Shown: positions 26,147 to 34,522, counted from the first letter of the stretch. The stretch: DNA of 64,000 nt from Paenibacillus sp. H1-7 (GCF_022354825.1 NZ_CP031168.1:2357501-2421500), one strand, 5' to 3'. The notes: generated from the sequence alone by a model not told the origin. Numbers and translations are program-made.

Positions 26147-26674
26147 GTGGGCACCTTTTTTAAAATATTTAAAAGAGGAAAGAAGAAAAGGAAGTATGTT
26201 GAATTACGAAGAGAACTTCTTTTTTACAAACCCATTTACGAATTTGTCATGGCTGATGTTTATTGGGTGAATTTGAATTGGAGGTTGTTGAGATTTCTGG
26301 TAGGACAGTTTGAAAAAGAATATGAGGCGAAAGGACTTTCAAAAGATGAAATTGTCCAATTAGATAGCTCAACTATTGCATATATTTCTTCATTACTCAC
26401 ATTCTTCGAAAGAAAAATTCAAAAATTACAGATATACTTTGACCGTTTCAACAACTCCACGCTTGTTATTAAACCTACAGCTAACTTCTTTTACGGGAAT
26501 TTTGATTTGATACTGAGGGTACAAAAAGATATAAAAAGCGAGGTCGATAAAGAGCATATTTCTTTATCAAAACTAAGATACCTACACAATTATATATTTT
26601 TTATATATGTAGACACGGTTGAAGGAATAAAAAGATTCGAAGTGGTATCTAAGGAGTTAGAACACTTATCGTAA
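26147..26674 (+). CDS. Hypothetical helical protein of the accessory zone
   Basis: A 175-residue, very AT-rich gene starting at GTG with only a modest ribosome site (GAAAGTGGG). The protein is basic at the start (KIFKRGKKKRKY), otherwise mostly helical and rich in aromatic residues, with no signal peptide or convincing membrane segment. I do not recognise it. It is a single gene between repeat copies G and H, with its stop 37 bases before the box core; base composition differs from genes outside the zone and suggests transfer. Confidence 0.6.
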   Translation: MGTFFKIFKRGKKKRKYVELRRELLFYKPIYEFVMADVYWVNLNWRLLRFLVGQFEKEYEAKGLSKDEIVQLDSSTIAYISSLLTFFERKIQKLQIYFDRFNNSTLVIKPTANFFYGNFDLILRVQKDIKSEVDKEHISLSKLRYLHNYIFFIYVDTVEGIKRFEVVSKELEHLS

Positions 26675-26705
26675 AGATTTACATCAGTCCCAGACTAATT
26701 ACGCT

Positions 26706-26800
26706 ATTGAACTAAAGGGTACGTTAGCTGAATAAACCCACGACGGCAGCCGGTTAGCGAACGGCTGCCGTTTACTCAATTAACGGGCAGGATAGCGTAA
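26706..26800 (+). repeat. Dispersed box-hairpin repeat, copy H (complete)
   Basis: Core CTAAAGGGTACGTTAG (26712-26727), then a strong hairpin CGGCAGCC(G)GTT / AACGGCTGCCG with one bulge (26744-26770) followed by TTT, then the right box TAACGGGCAGGATAGCG (26781-26797). The right box is nearly the same as the left box, so the unit is flanked by imperfect direct repeats. Confidence 0.85.
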
Positions 26801-26898
26801 TCACTTCACGAATAACATAGATGTGACGGATTTTTACTAAGTTCGCAAAAAGACGTAATCAGAAATCTATGCCAAAGGACGAATGATAGAGAGTGGAA

Positions 26899-27174
26899 AT
26901 GATCATTTTTGTAGTAATAATAGCTACAAACATTTCATTACATCAAATAAAATATTTTAATCAATACAAGAACCTCATTAATCGACTTACCGCTTTTGCT
27001 TTCGTAACTTGGTTTGTAGTTCTAATTGTATATGGAATCATTACAGGAAAAGCAAAAACAAGTTTTATTGATTTGAAAGAAGATTGTCCCATATATTTAA
27101 TTGTCTTTATCGGTGCAATAACTATCCAACTGCTGTTTGCTCGAAAGTCTAAAGATAATAAAGATACAAGGTAA
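26899..27174 (+). CDS. Small two-to-three-helix membrane protein
   Basis: A 91-residue AT-rich protein; the ATG at 26899 has GAGAGTGGA upstream (a GTG at 26893 is also possible). Predicted membrane segments are MIIFVVIIATNI, FAFVTWFVVLIVYGII and YLIVFIGAITIQLLF, with a basic C-terminus. I do not recognise the family. It is alone between repeat copies H and I, 46 bases before the next core. Confidence 0.6.
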   Translation: MIIFVVIIATNISLHQIKYFNQYKNLINRLTAFAFVTWFVVLIVYGIITGKAKTSFIDLKEDCPIYLIVFIGAITIQLLFARKSKDNKDTR

Positions 27175-27213
27175 AACAGAAATACCATTTTCACGCATTG
27201 GGCATTCGCCCTT

Positions 27214-27294
27214 CGTTAAGCTAACGGGTACGATAGTGTAGGAGCTGCTTCAACGCGGCTCCTTTTTTTATATTGAAGTAACGGGCAGATTACT
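27214..27294 (+). repeat. Dispersed box-hairpin repeat, copy I (complete, terminator-like)
   Basis: Core CTAACGGGTACGATAG at 27221-27236 preceded by GTTAAG, hairpin GGAGC...GCTCC (27241-27262) followed by seven T, then the right box TAACGGGCAGATTA from 27279. The hairpin and T-run form a good intrinsic terminator. Confidence 0.85.
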
Positions 27295-27418
27295 CTAATA
27301 GCTAGCATGCTATTCTTTAGAAAGTGCTGATCGAAAAGCAGAGGTCCACTAATTTCACTTAAAAGTCTGCAATCCATCTTATCCCAGCCTGAGCTAACTT
27401 TCATATTTGCAGAAAATA

Positions 27419-27436
27419 CTGGACTTATCGTTCCAG
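27419..27436. promoter_or_regulatory. Predicted TetR operator 1
   Basis: CTGGAC-N5-GTTCCAG is an imperfect inverted repeat followed by AAAAG, 40 bases before the TetR start. A near-identical site lies before the MFS gene. Confidence 0.6.
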
Positions 27437-27475
27437 AAAAGTATATACTGTACCTACGGAAACGGAGGGAGAACC

Positions 27476-28051
27476 ATGGGACGCTACAAAGAGTTTGATA
27501 AAGAAGCGGTGCTTCATAAAGCGATGCTCGTTTTTTGGAAGAAGGGCTACGAAGCGGCAAGCATTCCCGATTTGCTGGAAGCTATGGATCTTAGCAGATC
27601 AAGTCTGTACGAAACGTTCGGGGACAAACAAACGCTTTATATCGAGGCAATCAACTGGTACAAGAAGTGGAAGCAAGCCAAACGGGACATCCTCGTCAAT
27701 GCGACATCTGCAAAATCGGGAATCCGGCAGTACTTCGAGATACACATCGATTCCGCCTTGGATGGCGAGTCGCCGAAGGGCTGTCTCATTACTAATGCAG
27801 CAGTCGGCATGGATTCGCCAGACGAGCAACTGAATGCGTTGATCAGGGAGCGGTTTGACGAGTTGGAGAAATCCTTCTATGAGCTGCTGCGCAAAGGTCA
27901 GGAGACGGGAGAAATCATGCCTGAGAAAGATATCAAGACTTTATCTTATCTGCTCTTAAACCTGAATCATAGTATAAATATCGTTGCGAAGGTGCAGGGT
28001 GACCGCAGCAAGATGCAGCAGATGATAGATATGGTGATGGAAATGCTATAA
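27476..28051 (+). CDS. TetR/AcrR-family transcriptional repressor
   Basis: A 191-residue protein; the start at 27476 follows GGAGGGAGA. The helix-turn-helix (ALVFWKKGYEAASIPDLLEA ... SRSSLYETFGDK) is in the first 55 residues. The ligand domain contains the GCLITNAAVG segment typical of the TetR_C AefR/YcdC-like group. It is 66 bases upstream of an MFS exporter, and both genes carry the same GTTCCAG inverted site, so it should repress itself and the exporter until a toxic ligand binds. Confidence 0.92.
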   Translation: MGRYKEFDKEAVLHKAMLVFWKKGYEAASIPDLLEAMDLSRSSLYETFGDKQTLYIEAINWYKKWKQAKRDILVNATSAKSGIRQYFEIHIDSALDGESPKGCLITNAAVGMDSPDEQLNALIRERFDELEKSFYELLRKGQETGEIMPEKDIKTLSYLLLNLNHSINIVAKVQGDRSKMQQMIDMVMEML

Positions 28052-28070
28052 AATATTTTTTTGCACATTC

Positions 28071-28087
28071 CGGAACGAATGTTCCAG
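28071..28087. promoter_or_regulatory. Predicted TetR operator 2
   Basis: CGGAAC-N4-GTTCCAG followed by AAAA, 30 bases before the MFS start. It shares the right arm and A-tail with the site at 27419. Confidence 0.6.
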
Positions 28088-28117
28088 AAAATTTATGGTG
28101 AGTAAAGGGGACTTTCT

Positions 28118-29335
28118 ATGCATTCAGCTTCCATTCCAACGGAAAAATCGGTTTCGCCATCGCTGATTTTTATCCTGGCAGCCGCTTGCGGTATCATAGC
28201 GGCAAATCTTTATTATGCTCAACCATTGATAGGCTCGATCGGTTCGACCATCGGGCTCTCCTCCGGCGCTGCCGCGCTCATCGTTACGTTGACTCAAGTC
28301 GGCTACGGGATCGGCTTGTTATTTATCGTACCGTTGGGAGACATCCTGGAAAATCGTAAGTTGATCCTTTCATCATTGCTCCTTACAGCCGCCGTTTTGA
28401 CAATTGCCGCTGTAATCAAAAGCGCCATCCTGTTCCTCACCGCTTCACTCGTGATCGGAGTAGGTTCCGTAGCAGCACAAATCCTTGTGCCGTATGCGGC
28501 TCATCTTTCGCCTGAAGCCGTGCGCGGTCGCAATGTGGGCAACGTCATGAGCGGGCTACTTCTGGGGATTATGCTCGCGCGTCCCATTTCAAGCTTGGTG
28601 GCCGAGTATATGGGCTGGCGCGCCATATATTTCATCTCCGCAGCATTGATTTTCGCGCTGGCTCTTGTATTGGCAAAGGCACTACCCTCAAGGAAGCCTT
28701 CGATCGCTACAGCTTACCCGGCGCTGCTGCACTCCATGCTGCATCTGCTGAAGGCGACACCGGCATTGCGCCGGAGGGCATTTTATCATGCTTGTGTATT
28801 CGGAACGTTCAGTTTATTTTGGACTACAGTTCCGTTGGTATTGACAAGTCCGCCATTCCATTTCACTCAGAAGCAGGTCGCTCTGTTCGCATTAGTCGGG
28901 GTAATGGGGGCAATTGTGGCGCCAGCGGCGGGCCGTATGGCAGACCGTGGATGGGTTCGCCCGGCTACGGGATGGGCATTAGCCATCGTCATCTTTTCCG
29001 AGCTGCTTCCCTTGCTGGTTCCATCAAGTTCTGCACTCGCAGTCCCCATCCTCGTAGTTGCGGCGATTTTACTTGACATGGGGGTTTCGGCCAACATGGT
29101 TCTCGGGCAGCGGGTGATTTTCTCTTTAGGAGCGGAATTTCGCAGTAGGCTTAACGGTTTGTATATGGCCATTTTCTTTTTAGGGGGCGCAATCGGCTCA
29201 GCGGCAGGGGGATGGGCTTACGCAACGGGGGGCTGGGAGGCGGCACTGCTGATCGGAATCGCCTTACCGGCCATCGCCTTGGCGTATTATGCGACGGAAT
29301 TTTCGAGATTAAGGAAGGAAAATCTCATTGATTGA
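28118..29335 (+). CDS. MFS transporter, DHA1-type efflux
   Basis: A 405-residue membrane protein with twelve predicted segments. The motif A region reads [12 protein letters not shown] after helix 2, and [14 protein letters not shown] is the matching loop in the second half. AAAGGGG precedes the ATG. It is the second gene of the TetR pair and most likely exports a drug or metabolite; the substrate is unknown. A repeat copy begins 20 bases after its stop. Confidence 0.9.
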   Translation: MHSASIPTEKSVSPSLIFILAAACGIIAANLYYAQPLIGSIGSTIGLSSGAAALIVTLTQVGYGIGLLFIVPLGDILENRKLILSSLLLTAAVLTIAAVIKSAILFLTASLVIGVGSVAAQILVPYAAHLSPEAVRGRNVGNVMSGLLLGIMLARPISSLVAEYMGWRAIYFISAALIFALALVLAKALPSRKPSIATAYPALLHSMLHLLKATPALRRRAFYHACVFGTFSLFWTTVPLVLTSPPFHFTQKQVALFALVGVMGAIVAPAAGRMADRGWVRPATGWALAIVIFSELLPLLVPSSSALAVPILVVAAILLDMGVSANMVLGQRVIFSLGAEFRSRLNGLYMAIFFLGGAIGSAAGGWAYATGGWEAALLIGIALPAIALAYYATEFSRLRKENLID

Positions 29336-29349
29336 GAGTAATCCACACG

Positions 29350-29600
29350 TCAAAGCTAACGGGTTACGCTAGAGACGCAGCTGCCACATGGAGCGGCTAT
29401 ACAGCATTCATCTGCATATTGAACGGCAGGGTTACTTTGAAGTGACACAGCACCGGTTTTACTTGCTGGCATAATCAAATGGATTTCTAGGAGCTTGTCG
29501 TGATGCGACAGCTCCTTTTGCATTTTTCGCCGATAGCACGTTAAGCTAAACCGTATCATATAGCAAATTTGCTTATTCCGCTAACGGTTCCGATTTAATG
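29350..29600 (+). repeat. Dispersed box-hairpin repeat, copy J (multi-unit, degenerate)
   Basis: Box CTAACGGGTTACGCTAG (29356-29372), GC-rich section GCAGCTGCC...GGAGCGGC, box GAACGGCAGGGTTA (29421), a hairpin GGAGCTTGTCG/CGACAGCTCC with TTTT (29490-29518), a decayed box GTTAAGCTAAACCGTATCATA (about 29539-29558), and a last box CTAACGGTTCCGAT (29581). This is several box-hairpin units in tandem. The rest of the gap to 29801 holds no gene I can support. Confidence 0.7.
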
Positions 29601-29801
29601 TAGATTTCCCGTATAAACATTACCCGCCGCAACCGCCATATTCTTAGTATGGAAGATGATGGGGTGAGCAATTTTTTAAAGGCGAATAAAGAATTACTGG
29701 AGAAATTCCTATTGCGATGCCTCGCATTATCCTTCAAAATGGAAACCTTTCGCCGAATGAATCGGCACACAGAGTCTCCATCTTTTAAAGGGAATTGTCC
29801 A

Positions 29802-30125
29802 TTAAAAGGAATACTCCCGTTCAACTTTACAAATTTTGATTTGATAATTTTGGTACCAGATTTGCTTACCTTTTTCCTGAGCCACTTTGTGCAGCTGATT
29901 CTGCTTCCAATTGCGTATCGCCTCTAGGCTATCCCAATAAGAAATGGTAATGCCGACTCCTGCTGCATCCCTCACACTTTCCACCCCTAAGAATCCAGGT
30001 TGCTCCGCAGCAAGCTGCTCCATTTTTTCAGCCATGATGTTATAGCCATTATCCCCACCAGTTCGTTGACTCGAAAAAATGACTGCATAATACGATCCGT
30101 TTGCTTCAATTGTCATCTCCACCAT
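29802..30125 (-). CDS. Antibiotic biosynthesis monooxygenase (ABM) family protein
   Basis: A 107-residue ferredoxin-like alpha/beta protein: YYAVIFSSQRTG at the first strand, then MAEKMEQLAAEQPGFLGVESV and ISYWDSLEAIRNWKQNQLH, the standard ABM pattern with the conserved Trp. Such small proteins act on aromatic or quinone-like substrates without a cofactor, or in stress tolerance. An alternative start is the ATG nine bases further in. It is divergent from the LysR gene at 30243, which probably controls it. Confidence 0.88.
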   Translation of the reverse strand: MVEMTIEANGSYYAVIFSSQRTGGDNGYNIMAEKMEQLAAEQPGFLGVESVRDAAGVGITISYWDSLEAIRNWKQNQLHKVAQEKGKQIWYQNYQIKICKVEREYSF

Positions 30126-30242
30126 GCTCCTTTTTTTGAAATGCTTTTGTATAAATTAGACTATACAATTAATCTTTAAATAAATAAAATGAATGTTTAT
30201 AATAATATACATGAAGAATACTCATGTATGCTAGGAGTAATT

Positions 30243-31154
30243 ATGAATTTAGATAAATATCGGATTTTCAGCAAAGTAGTCGAAGTGGGAAGTCTAACAA
30301 GAGCGGGAGAGTTGTTAAATCTAACACAATCAGCGATCAGTCATGCGATTTCCAGCTTGGAACGTGAGCTCGGTCTGAGTCTCCTTATAAGGAACAGAGC
30401 AGGGATCCGACTCACCAACAACGGAGAACGCTTGATCCCGCACATTAGAGAAATTCTTCAGGTGAATGAAAAACTTAATCAAGAGATTGCCGCGATAAAA
30501 GGGATTGAGATCGGAACCGTGAAGATAGGTACTTTCACAAGTGTATCTATACAATGGTTGCCTCAAATTTTGAAAATGTTTCAGAATCAATTCCCTCAAA
30601 TTGAAATCAAACTTCTTGATGGTAACTACCATGAAATAGAGGAATGGATAGCAAGTGGAACTGCTGACTTTGGATTTGTGAATCTGCCTACGCTCGAGGC
30701 ATTTGATGTAGAGCCGCTTTATCAGGATAGGATGATGTGTATTGTAGGTTCTCAGCATCCCCTTTGCCTTCAATCAACCATCCGCTTAGAACAAGTCATC
30801 ACTGAGCCTTTTATCATGCCCGTTGCGGGTTGTGACACTGATGTAATGCGAATTTTCACACAAAATAAAGTCAAACCAACCATCAAATATGAGCTAGAAG
30901 ATGACCATGCCATAATCGCCATGGTGCAAAGCAATTTAGGAATAAGCATTCTCCCAGAAATGATTTTGTCACAACTACCCGAGAATGTAGTGTGCCGTCC
31001 ATTGGAAGGGATGTATTATCGCTCCATAGGTATTGCTGCCTTATCTATTAGAAATGTCTCTCCAGCAGCCCAAAAACTGATTGAATTTATTAAAAAATGG
31101 ATCACAGATACTCTTACAGATAACCGAAATAGGAGCAGAGAAACTAACAGGTGA
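30243..31154 (+). CDS. LysR-family transcriptional regulator
   Basis: A 303-residue protein; the ATG at 30243 has CTAGGAG upstream, and the longer frame from 30189 is not typical of the family. The N-terminal HTH is standard (YRIFSKVVEVGSLTRAGELLNLTQSAISHAISSLE) and a LysR substrate domain follows. It is divergent from the ABM gene, the usual layout for a LysR target. Its stop codon lies inside the start of repeat copy K, 5 bases before the core. Confidence 0.9.
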   Translation: MNLDKYRIFSKVVEVGSLTRAGELLNLTQSAISHAISSLERELGLSLLIRNRAGIRLTNNGERLIPHIREILQVNEKLNQEIAAIKGIEIGTVKIGTFTSVSIQWLPQILKMFQNQFPQIEIKLLDGNYHEIEEWIASGTADFGFVNLPTLEAFDVEPLYQDRMMCIVGSQHPLCLQSTIRLEQVITEPFIMPVAGCDTDVMRIFTQNKVKPTIKYELEDDHAIIAMVQSNLGISILPEMILSQLPENVVCRPLEGMYYRSIGIAALSIRNVSPAAQKLIEFIKKWITDTLTDNRNRSRETNR

Positions 31155-31250
31155 TTGAACTACAGGGTACGATAGCTTATTATGATATGGATCACCGCCT
31201 GCCTGTTACGGTAAGAGTAAAGGCCATTCCGTAAGGAACGGCCATTTTTT
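31152..31250 (+). repeat. Dispersed box-hairpin repeat, copy K
   Basis: Core CTACAGGGTACGATAG at 31160-31175 overlaps the LysR 3' end. It is followed by a loosely box-like segment and a hairpin GGCCATTCC-GTAA-GGAACGGCC (31222-31243) with seven T, which makes a good terminator. Confidence 0.75.
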
Positions 31251-31583
31251 ATGGACGAATATCGGACTTCTTGAAGATTTCAATGAGACTGGTGAAGCTA
31301 TCACCAGCGTGACCGTTCTCCATGCCGCGTCTGAATACTTTCAGAACATCGTTTATCGATGCCGGCATTCTGGCTCGTATGAACGACGTGCTCAACGCTC
31401 GCCAAACCCATGGCAAGTCTGTCCACGTCTCCGGGATATTCACCCACGTTAATCCGTGGTGTGTAGAACTCGATGAACTTTGGCAGTGACGACATTGTTT
31501 CGGTAGCGTATGGCAGAAACTGCTCAGCCGAAATACCGTTCGCTCGGGCCACCGCTGCGGCATGAAGATAGCTGAGCATGGCT
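31249..31583 (-). pseudogene. C-terminal remnant of an NAD-binding 6PGDH/imine-reductase-like gene
   Basis: Minus-strand reading gives SYLHAAAVARANGISAEQFL ... INVGEYPGDVDRLAMGLASV, then after a frameshift near 31370 VLKVFRRGMENGHAGDSFTS and LIEIFKKSDIRP. This is the helical C-terminal half of NADP-dependent imine-reductase or 3-hydroxyisobutyrate-dehydrogenase-like proteins. The Rossmann half is missing, cut where a LysR fragment begins on the other strand. Confidence 0.7.
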
Positions 31584-32202
31584 GGGTTTGAAGTCGGCAC
31601 CGTTCGCGTCGGGGCGTTCCCGATTGTGTCCGCGAACTTCTTGCCAAAAATATTGAGGGTGATCGGGGAGAAGTACCCGGGGCTGACATTCGAACTGTAC
31701 GAAGGAACCATTGATGAGATTAAACAATGGCTAGATTCCAGAAGGATCGATGTCGGATGGATTATTCCGCCGAGCAACGAACTGGAAACGATTCCGTTCT
31801 TCCGAGATGAATTATGTCTGGTCCTTCGGGATGATCATCCGTTGCAAAGCCGTCCGACAATCCATATCACGGATCCGGATAATGAACCTATGAGGTGGGT
31901 TTGTAACGCCGATTTACGAGCTGTTCCAGCAATTCGGAGCCACTTTGCACACCAAATATGACGGCCACAACATAAACACGGCATTGAGCATGATTCAAGA
32001 AGGGCTAGGCGCCTCGATCGTATCGAAAACTTCGTTGTCGTTGTCGGCGCTGCCGCCTAATGTCCGCATTCGAACAATTGATCCGCAGCTGTTTAGAGAG
32101 ATTCATCTGGCGGTTCCTTCTTTGAAGGAGGCTCCACACGGGGTGAAACTGTTCCTGCAGACCGCAAGAGAGCTTTATTTGTCCGGAGACCGGAACCAAT
32201 AA
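31578..32202 (+). pseudogene. LysR regulator remnant lacking its DNA-binding domain, frameshifted
   Basis: From about 31585 the plus strand encodes a LysR substrate-binding domain (VGTVRVGAFPIVSANFLPKI ... FRDELCLVLRDDHPLQSRPT). A frameshift near 31940 moves reading to the frame with INTALSMIQEGLGASIVSK up to the TAA at 32200-32202. The helix-turn-helix part (about 80 residues) is absent. The 5' breakpoint abuts the 5' breakpoint of the minus-strand dehydrogenase remnant, so the regulator and its divergent target were probably fused by one deletion. The stop codon is one base before the core of repeat copy L. Confidence 0.75.
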
Positions 32203-32291
32203 ACCAACGGGTACGATAGCTTAATAAACAACAACGACGCGGTTGCCGGCATTGGTCGGCAGCCGTTTTTGTTATAACGGGCATGTTAGAT
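32198..32291 (+). repeat. Dispersed box-hairpin repeat, copy L (complete, terminator-like)
   Basis: Core CCAACGGGTACGATAG (32204-32219) with CTTAATAAACAAC after it, a 9-bp hairpin CGGTTGCCG / CGGCAGCCG (32240-32265) plus five T, and the right box TAACGGGCATGTTAGA (32275-32290). Confidence 0.85.
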
Positions 32292-32379
32292 GGCCCATAT
32301 CCCCCAAAAAAAAGGTAATTGGTAATTGATGGCGAATTCTTCACCTGAACGTAAGTATTAATGAGGTGATATCAGTGGC

Positions 32380-32874
32380 ATGGAATATTGGGTTACTTTG
32401 TATAAAAGCGGAACCAACAGTCGTCGAAAAAGAAACTTATCGGGGATTTATTATAAATCGAAAGATGGACTTCATTTTGAGGATATTACATCCGTTACTA
32501 TGGCGTCTGCCCTTGGAGTTGGTTATGTTGAGCCGTGGACATTAATTTTTGATATAAACGCCCGGTTTATACTGGATGAGAAGCTTCCGATTGATGTATC
32601 AAAGAAATTTAAAGTTAAGACGTTTTGGATTTCAGAATCACTAATATACAGAGATTATCATTTCGGTATTTTCAAAAAAGGTGGAATAAAAACAGAAGTT
32701 AAAGGGATTGAATCAGGACTAAAATATTTGTCTTCAAAGGGGATAAAAACAAAGGATAAGTGGGGGGAGACAATTATTTTTCAAATCATTGAAAAAGAAA
32801 TATTGAATAAAACTGACGGGGATTTTGTTGGTTCTATTTGGAGTTTGCCATTTGCAAAGTATGATCTAGACTAG
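32380..32874 (+). CDS. Hypothetical protein of the accessory zone
   Basis: A 164-residue, AT-rich gene; GAGGTG lies before the ATG at 32380. The protein starts with a short beta-rich segment (LSGIYYKSKDGLHFEDIT) and contains no signal peptide, membrane segment or motif that I recognise. The mix of strands and charged helices resembles small immunity-type proteins, but this is only an impression. It follows repeat copy L and precedes an ankyrin gene, both in the same direction. Confidence 0.65.
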   Translation: MEYWVTLYKSGTNSRRKRNLSGIYYKSKDGLHFEDITSVTMASALGVGYVEPWTLIFDINARFILDEKLPIDVSKKFKVKTFWISESLIYRDYHFGIFKKGGIKTEVKGIESGLKYLSSKGIKTKDKWGETIIFQIIEKEILNKTDGDFVGSIWSLPFAKYDLD

Positions 32875-32921
32875 CTTTTATTCGTTCGTGTTTTAAAAAT
32901 ACCTCTAGAGGGGGACTAGTC

Positions 32922-33170
32922 TTGAATGATAATATCTGTAGAGCAGCTGCGAATGGTAATATAGAGACCGTAAAACCCCTTATTTCGAGCGGTATTAGCG
33001 CAAATTATGAGTGTATAAATTGTGGTCATTCTTTACTAAATATTGCAGTGGAAAATGATCAATTAGAGGTAATGAAGTTCTTGCTTCAGAACGGGGCGGA
33101 TATAAACTTTAGACACCTTTCGGACGACACAAACATTACCCTTGTCAATTGCATGCTCCCCTTACGATAG
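32922..33170 (+). CDS. Short ankyrin-repeat protein, probably truncated
   Basis: An 82-residue protein starting at TTG after GAGGGGG. Two ankyrin repeats are visible (ICRAAANGNIETVKPLISSG and LLNIAVENDQLEVMKFLLQNGADINFR). Then the sequence turns into DDTNITLVNCMLPLR, which is not ankyrin-like and overlaps the repeated motif GACGACACAAACAT (33123-33136). The natural C-terminus has probably been lost by recombination at that motif. Ankyrin proteins mediate protein contacts; its role here is unknown. Confidence 0.65.
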   Translation: MNDNICRAAANGNIETVKPLISSGISANYECINCGHSLLNIAVENDQLEVMKFLLQNGADINFRHLSDDTNITLVNCMLPLR

Positions 33171-33235
33171 ACAGGCGAATTATAAAAAACCTTTAGTATA
33201 AGGGAAGCATACATTTGACGATTAAGCCATCGAAC

Positions 33236-34522
33236 CTACAAGAGCGTATTCAAGCAGACCGCTCCGATTTCGCGTACGCGGATCTTGAACAGTTCCGTGC
33301 CAGTCGTACGCCCGATTAGTTCCCGGTATTCCGCTACCGACGCGTGTGGCAGAACGGCGAGAATGACGCCGGCGAAACCGCCGCCGTGTACTCTGCATGC
33401 ACCCTCGCCCAACCGGTCGATGAAACGTTCGGTAATGGCGAGTGTAAGCGCAATCCCTTGTTCACGTGACAACGATTCTTGGTAGATGTTCTGCAGCCAT
33501 TTCCAAGAGGAATTACCCGAAGCGGTAATATACTTCAGCACGTTCTGCCACTCGCCCGCCTTAATTGCCTCTACCTGCCGCCCGACGCGGTCATTTTCAT
33601 CCAGGAAATGGAGCGCCCGCAGCACCGCTCGATCTCCGGTAGTTTCGCGGAGTTCCACTAGCCGACCGTAGATCATCTCTGCCGTCAAATCGCGACATAC
33701 CTCTACACCGAAGGCTTGTGCCACCGCCCGCATCTCGTTCGGAATCGATGCATAATCCTTCGTCAGGTCAGCATGGTTACCGCCGGTGCTGACGATGACA
33801 AGGCTGTAACCTGCTGCTTCAAAGGTACCTGGAATACGCTCGATCTGAGGCTCTGCCGGCTCCTTAAAGTCGATTGTGATCATACCGCCGTACGAGCAGG
33901 CCATCTGGTCTAACATTCCTGATGGCTTGTTCCAATAAAGATTTTCGGCATACTTGCCGATGCGCGACATCATAACCGCATCCATCTCTCCGTTGTTATA
34001 AAAAGTACTTAGAATCTGGCAGATCAAAACTTCAAAAGATGCAGAGGAGCTGAGTCCTGACGCCGGAAGAACGTTACTGCTGACGTTAGCATTGAATCCG
34101 CCGATTCGGTACCCGTGCTGCTGGAAACCGTGTGCAATACCGCGGATCAAAGCAGCTGTCCCGCCCTCGCCTGACTGAGCTTCTAGATCATCTAGATGGA
34201 TGACTGACATGCCTGGATACCCTTCAGAAATTACGGAAATAACTCCGGTGTCTACGGCTGCTGCAGCCGCAATCGTATCTAACTGAATACTAGCCGCCAG
34301 CACCTTTCCATTGTTATGGTCCGTATGATTACCGCCTATCTCTGTGCGACCCGGAGCACTGAAGTATTTCAACGACTCTGTACTTCCATATTGCGCACCG
34401 TATCCTTCCATACACCTCCGGTACCTCTCAATCTGTCGCTCTCGTTCTTCGCTGCCGTACATCTGGTCCAGTAGTTGTTGTGCCTGAGCCGAATCAAAAA
34501 GCTGCTCGAATTGATCTTTCAT
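33236..34522 (-). CDS. galK: Galactokinase
   Basis: A 428-residue cytosolic GHMP kinase. It has the galactokinase signature GRTEIGGNHTDHNNG (residues 59-73), the ATP-binding LPASGLSSSASFEV, and the C-terminal GHMP motif RVHGGGFAGVI. It phosphorylates galactose at O1 as the first step of the Leloir pathway. AGGAGGAAC is correctly placed before the start on the minus strand. The length is that of the longer Firmicute form. galT and galE are not in the window, so the gene is detached from the usual gal cluster. Confidence 0.95.
   Translation of the reverse strand: MKDQFEQLFDSAQAQQLLDQMYGSEERERQIERYRRCMEGYGAQYGSTESLKYFSAPGRTEIGGNHTDHNNGKVLAASIQLDTIAAAAAVDTGVISVISEGYPGMSVIHLDDLEAQSGEGGTAALIRGIAHGFQQHGYRIGGFNANVSSNVLPASGLSSSASFEVLICQILSTFYNNGEMDAVMMSRIGKYAENLYWNKPSGMLDQMACSYGGMITIDFKEPAEPQIERIPGTFEAAGYSLVIVSTGGNHADLTKDYASIPNEMRAVAQAFGVEVCRDLTAEMIYGRLVELRETTGDRAVLRALHFLDENDRVGRQVEAIKAGEWQNVLKYITASGNSSWKWLQNIYQESLSREQGIALTLAITERFIDRLGEGACRVHGGGFAGVILAVLPHASVAEYRELIGRTTGTELFKIRVREIGAVCLNTLL

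Noticed and set aside
29649..29927. 92-residue plus-strand frame
   Set aside because: Its second half is antisense to the ABM gene, and there is no ribosome site.
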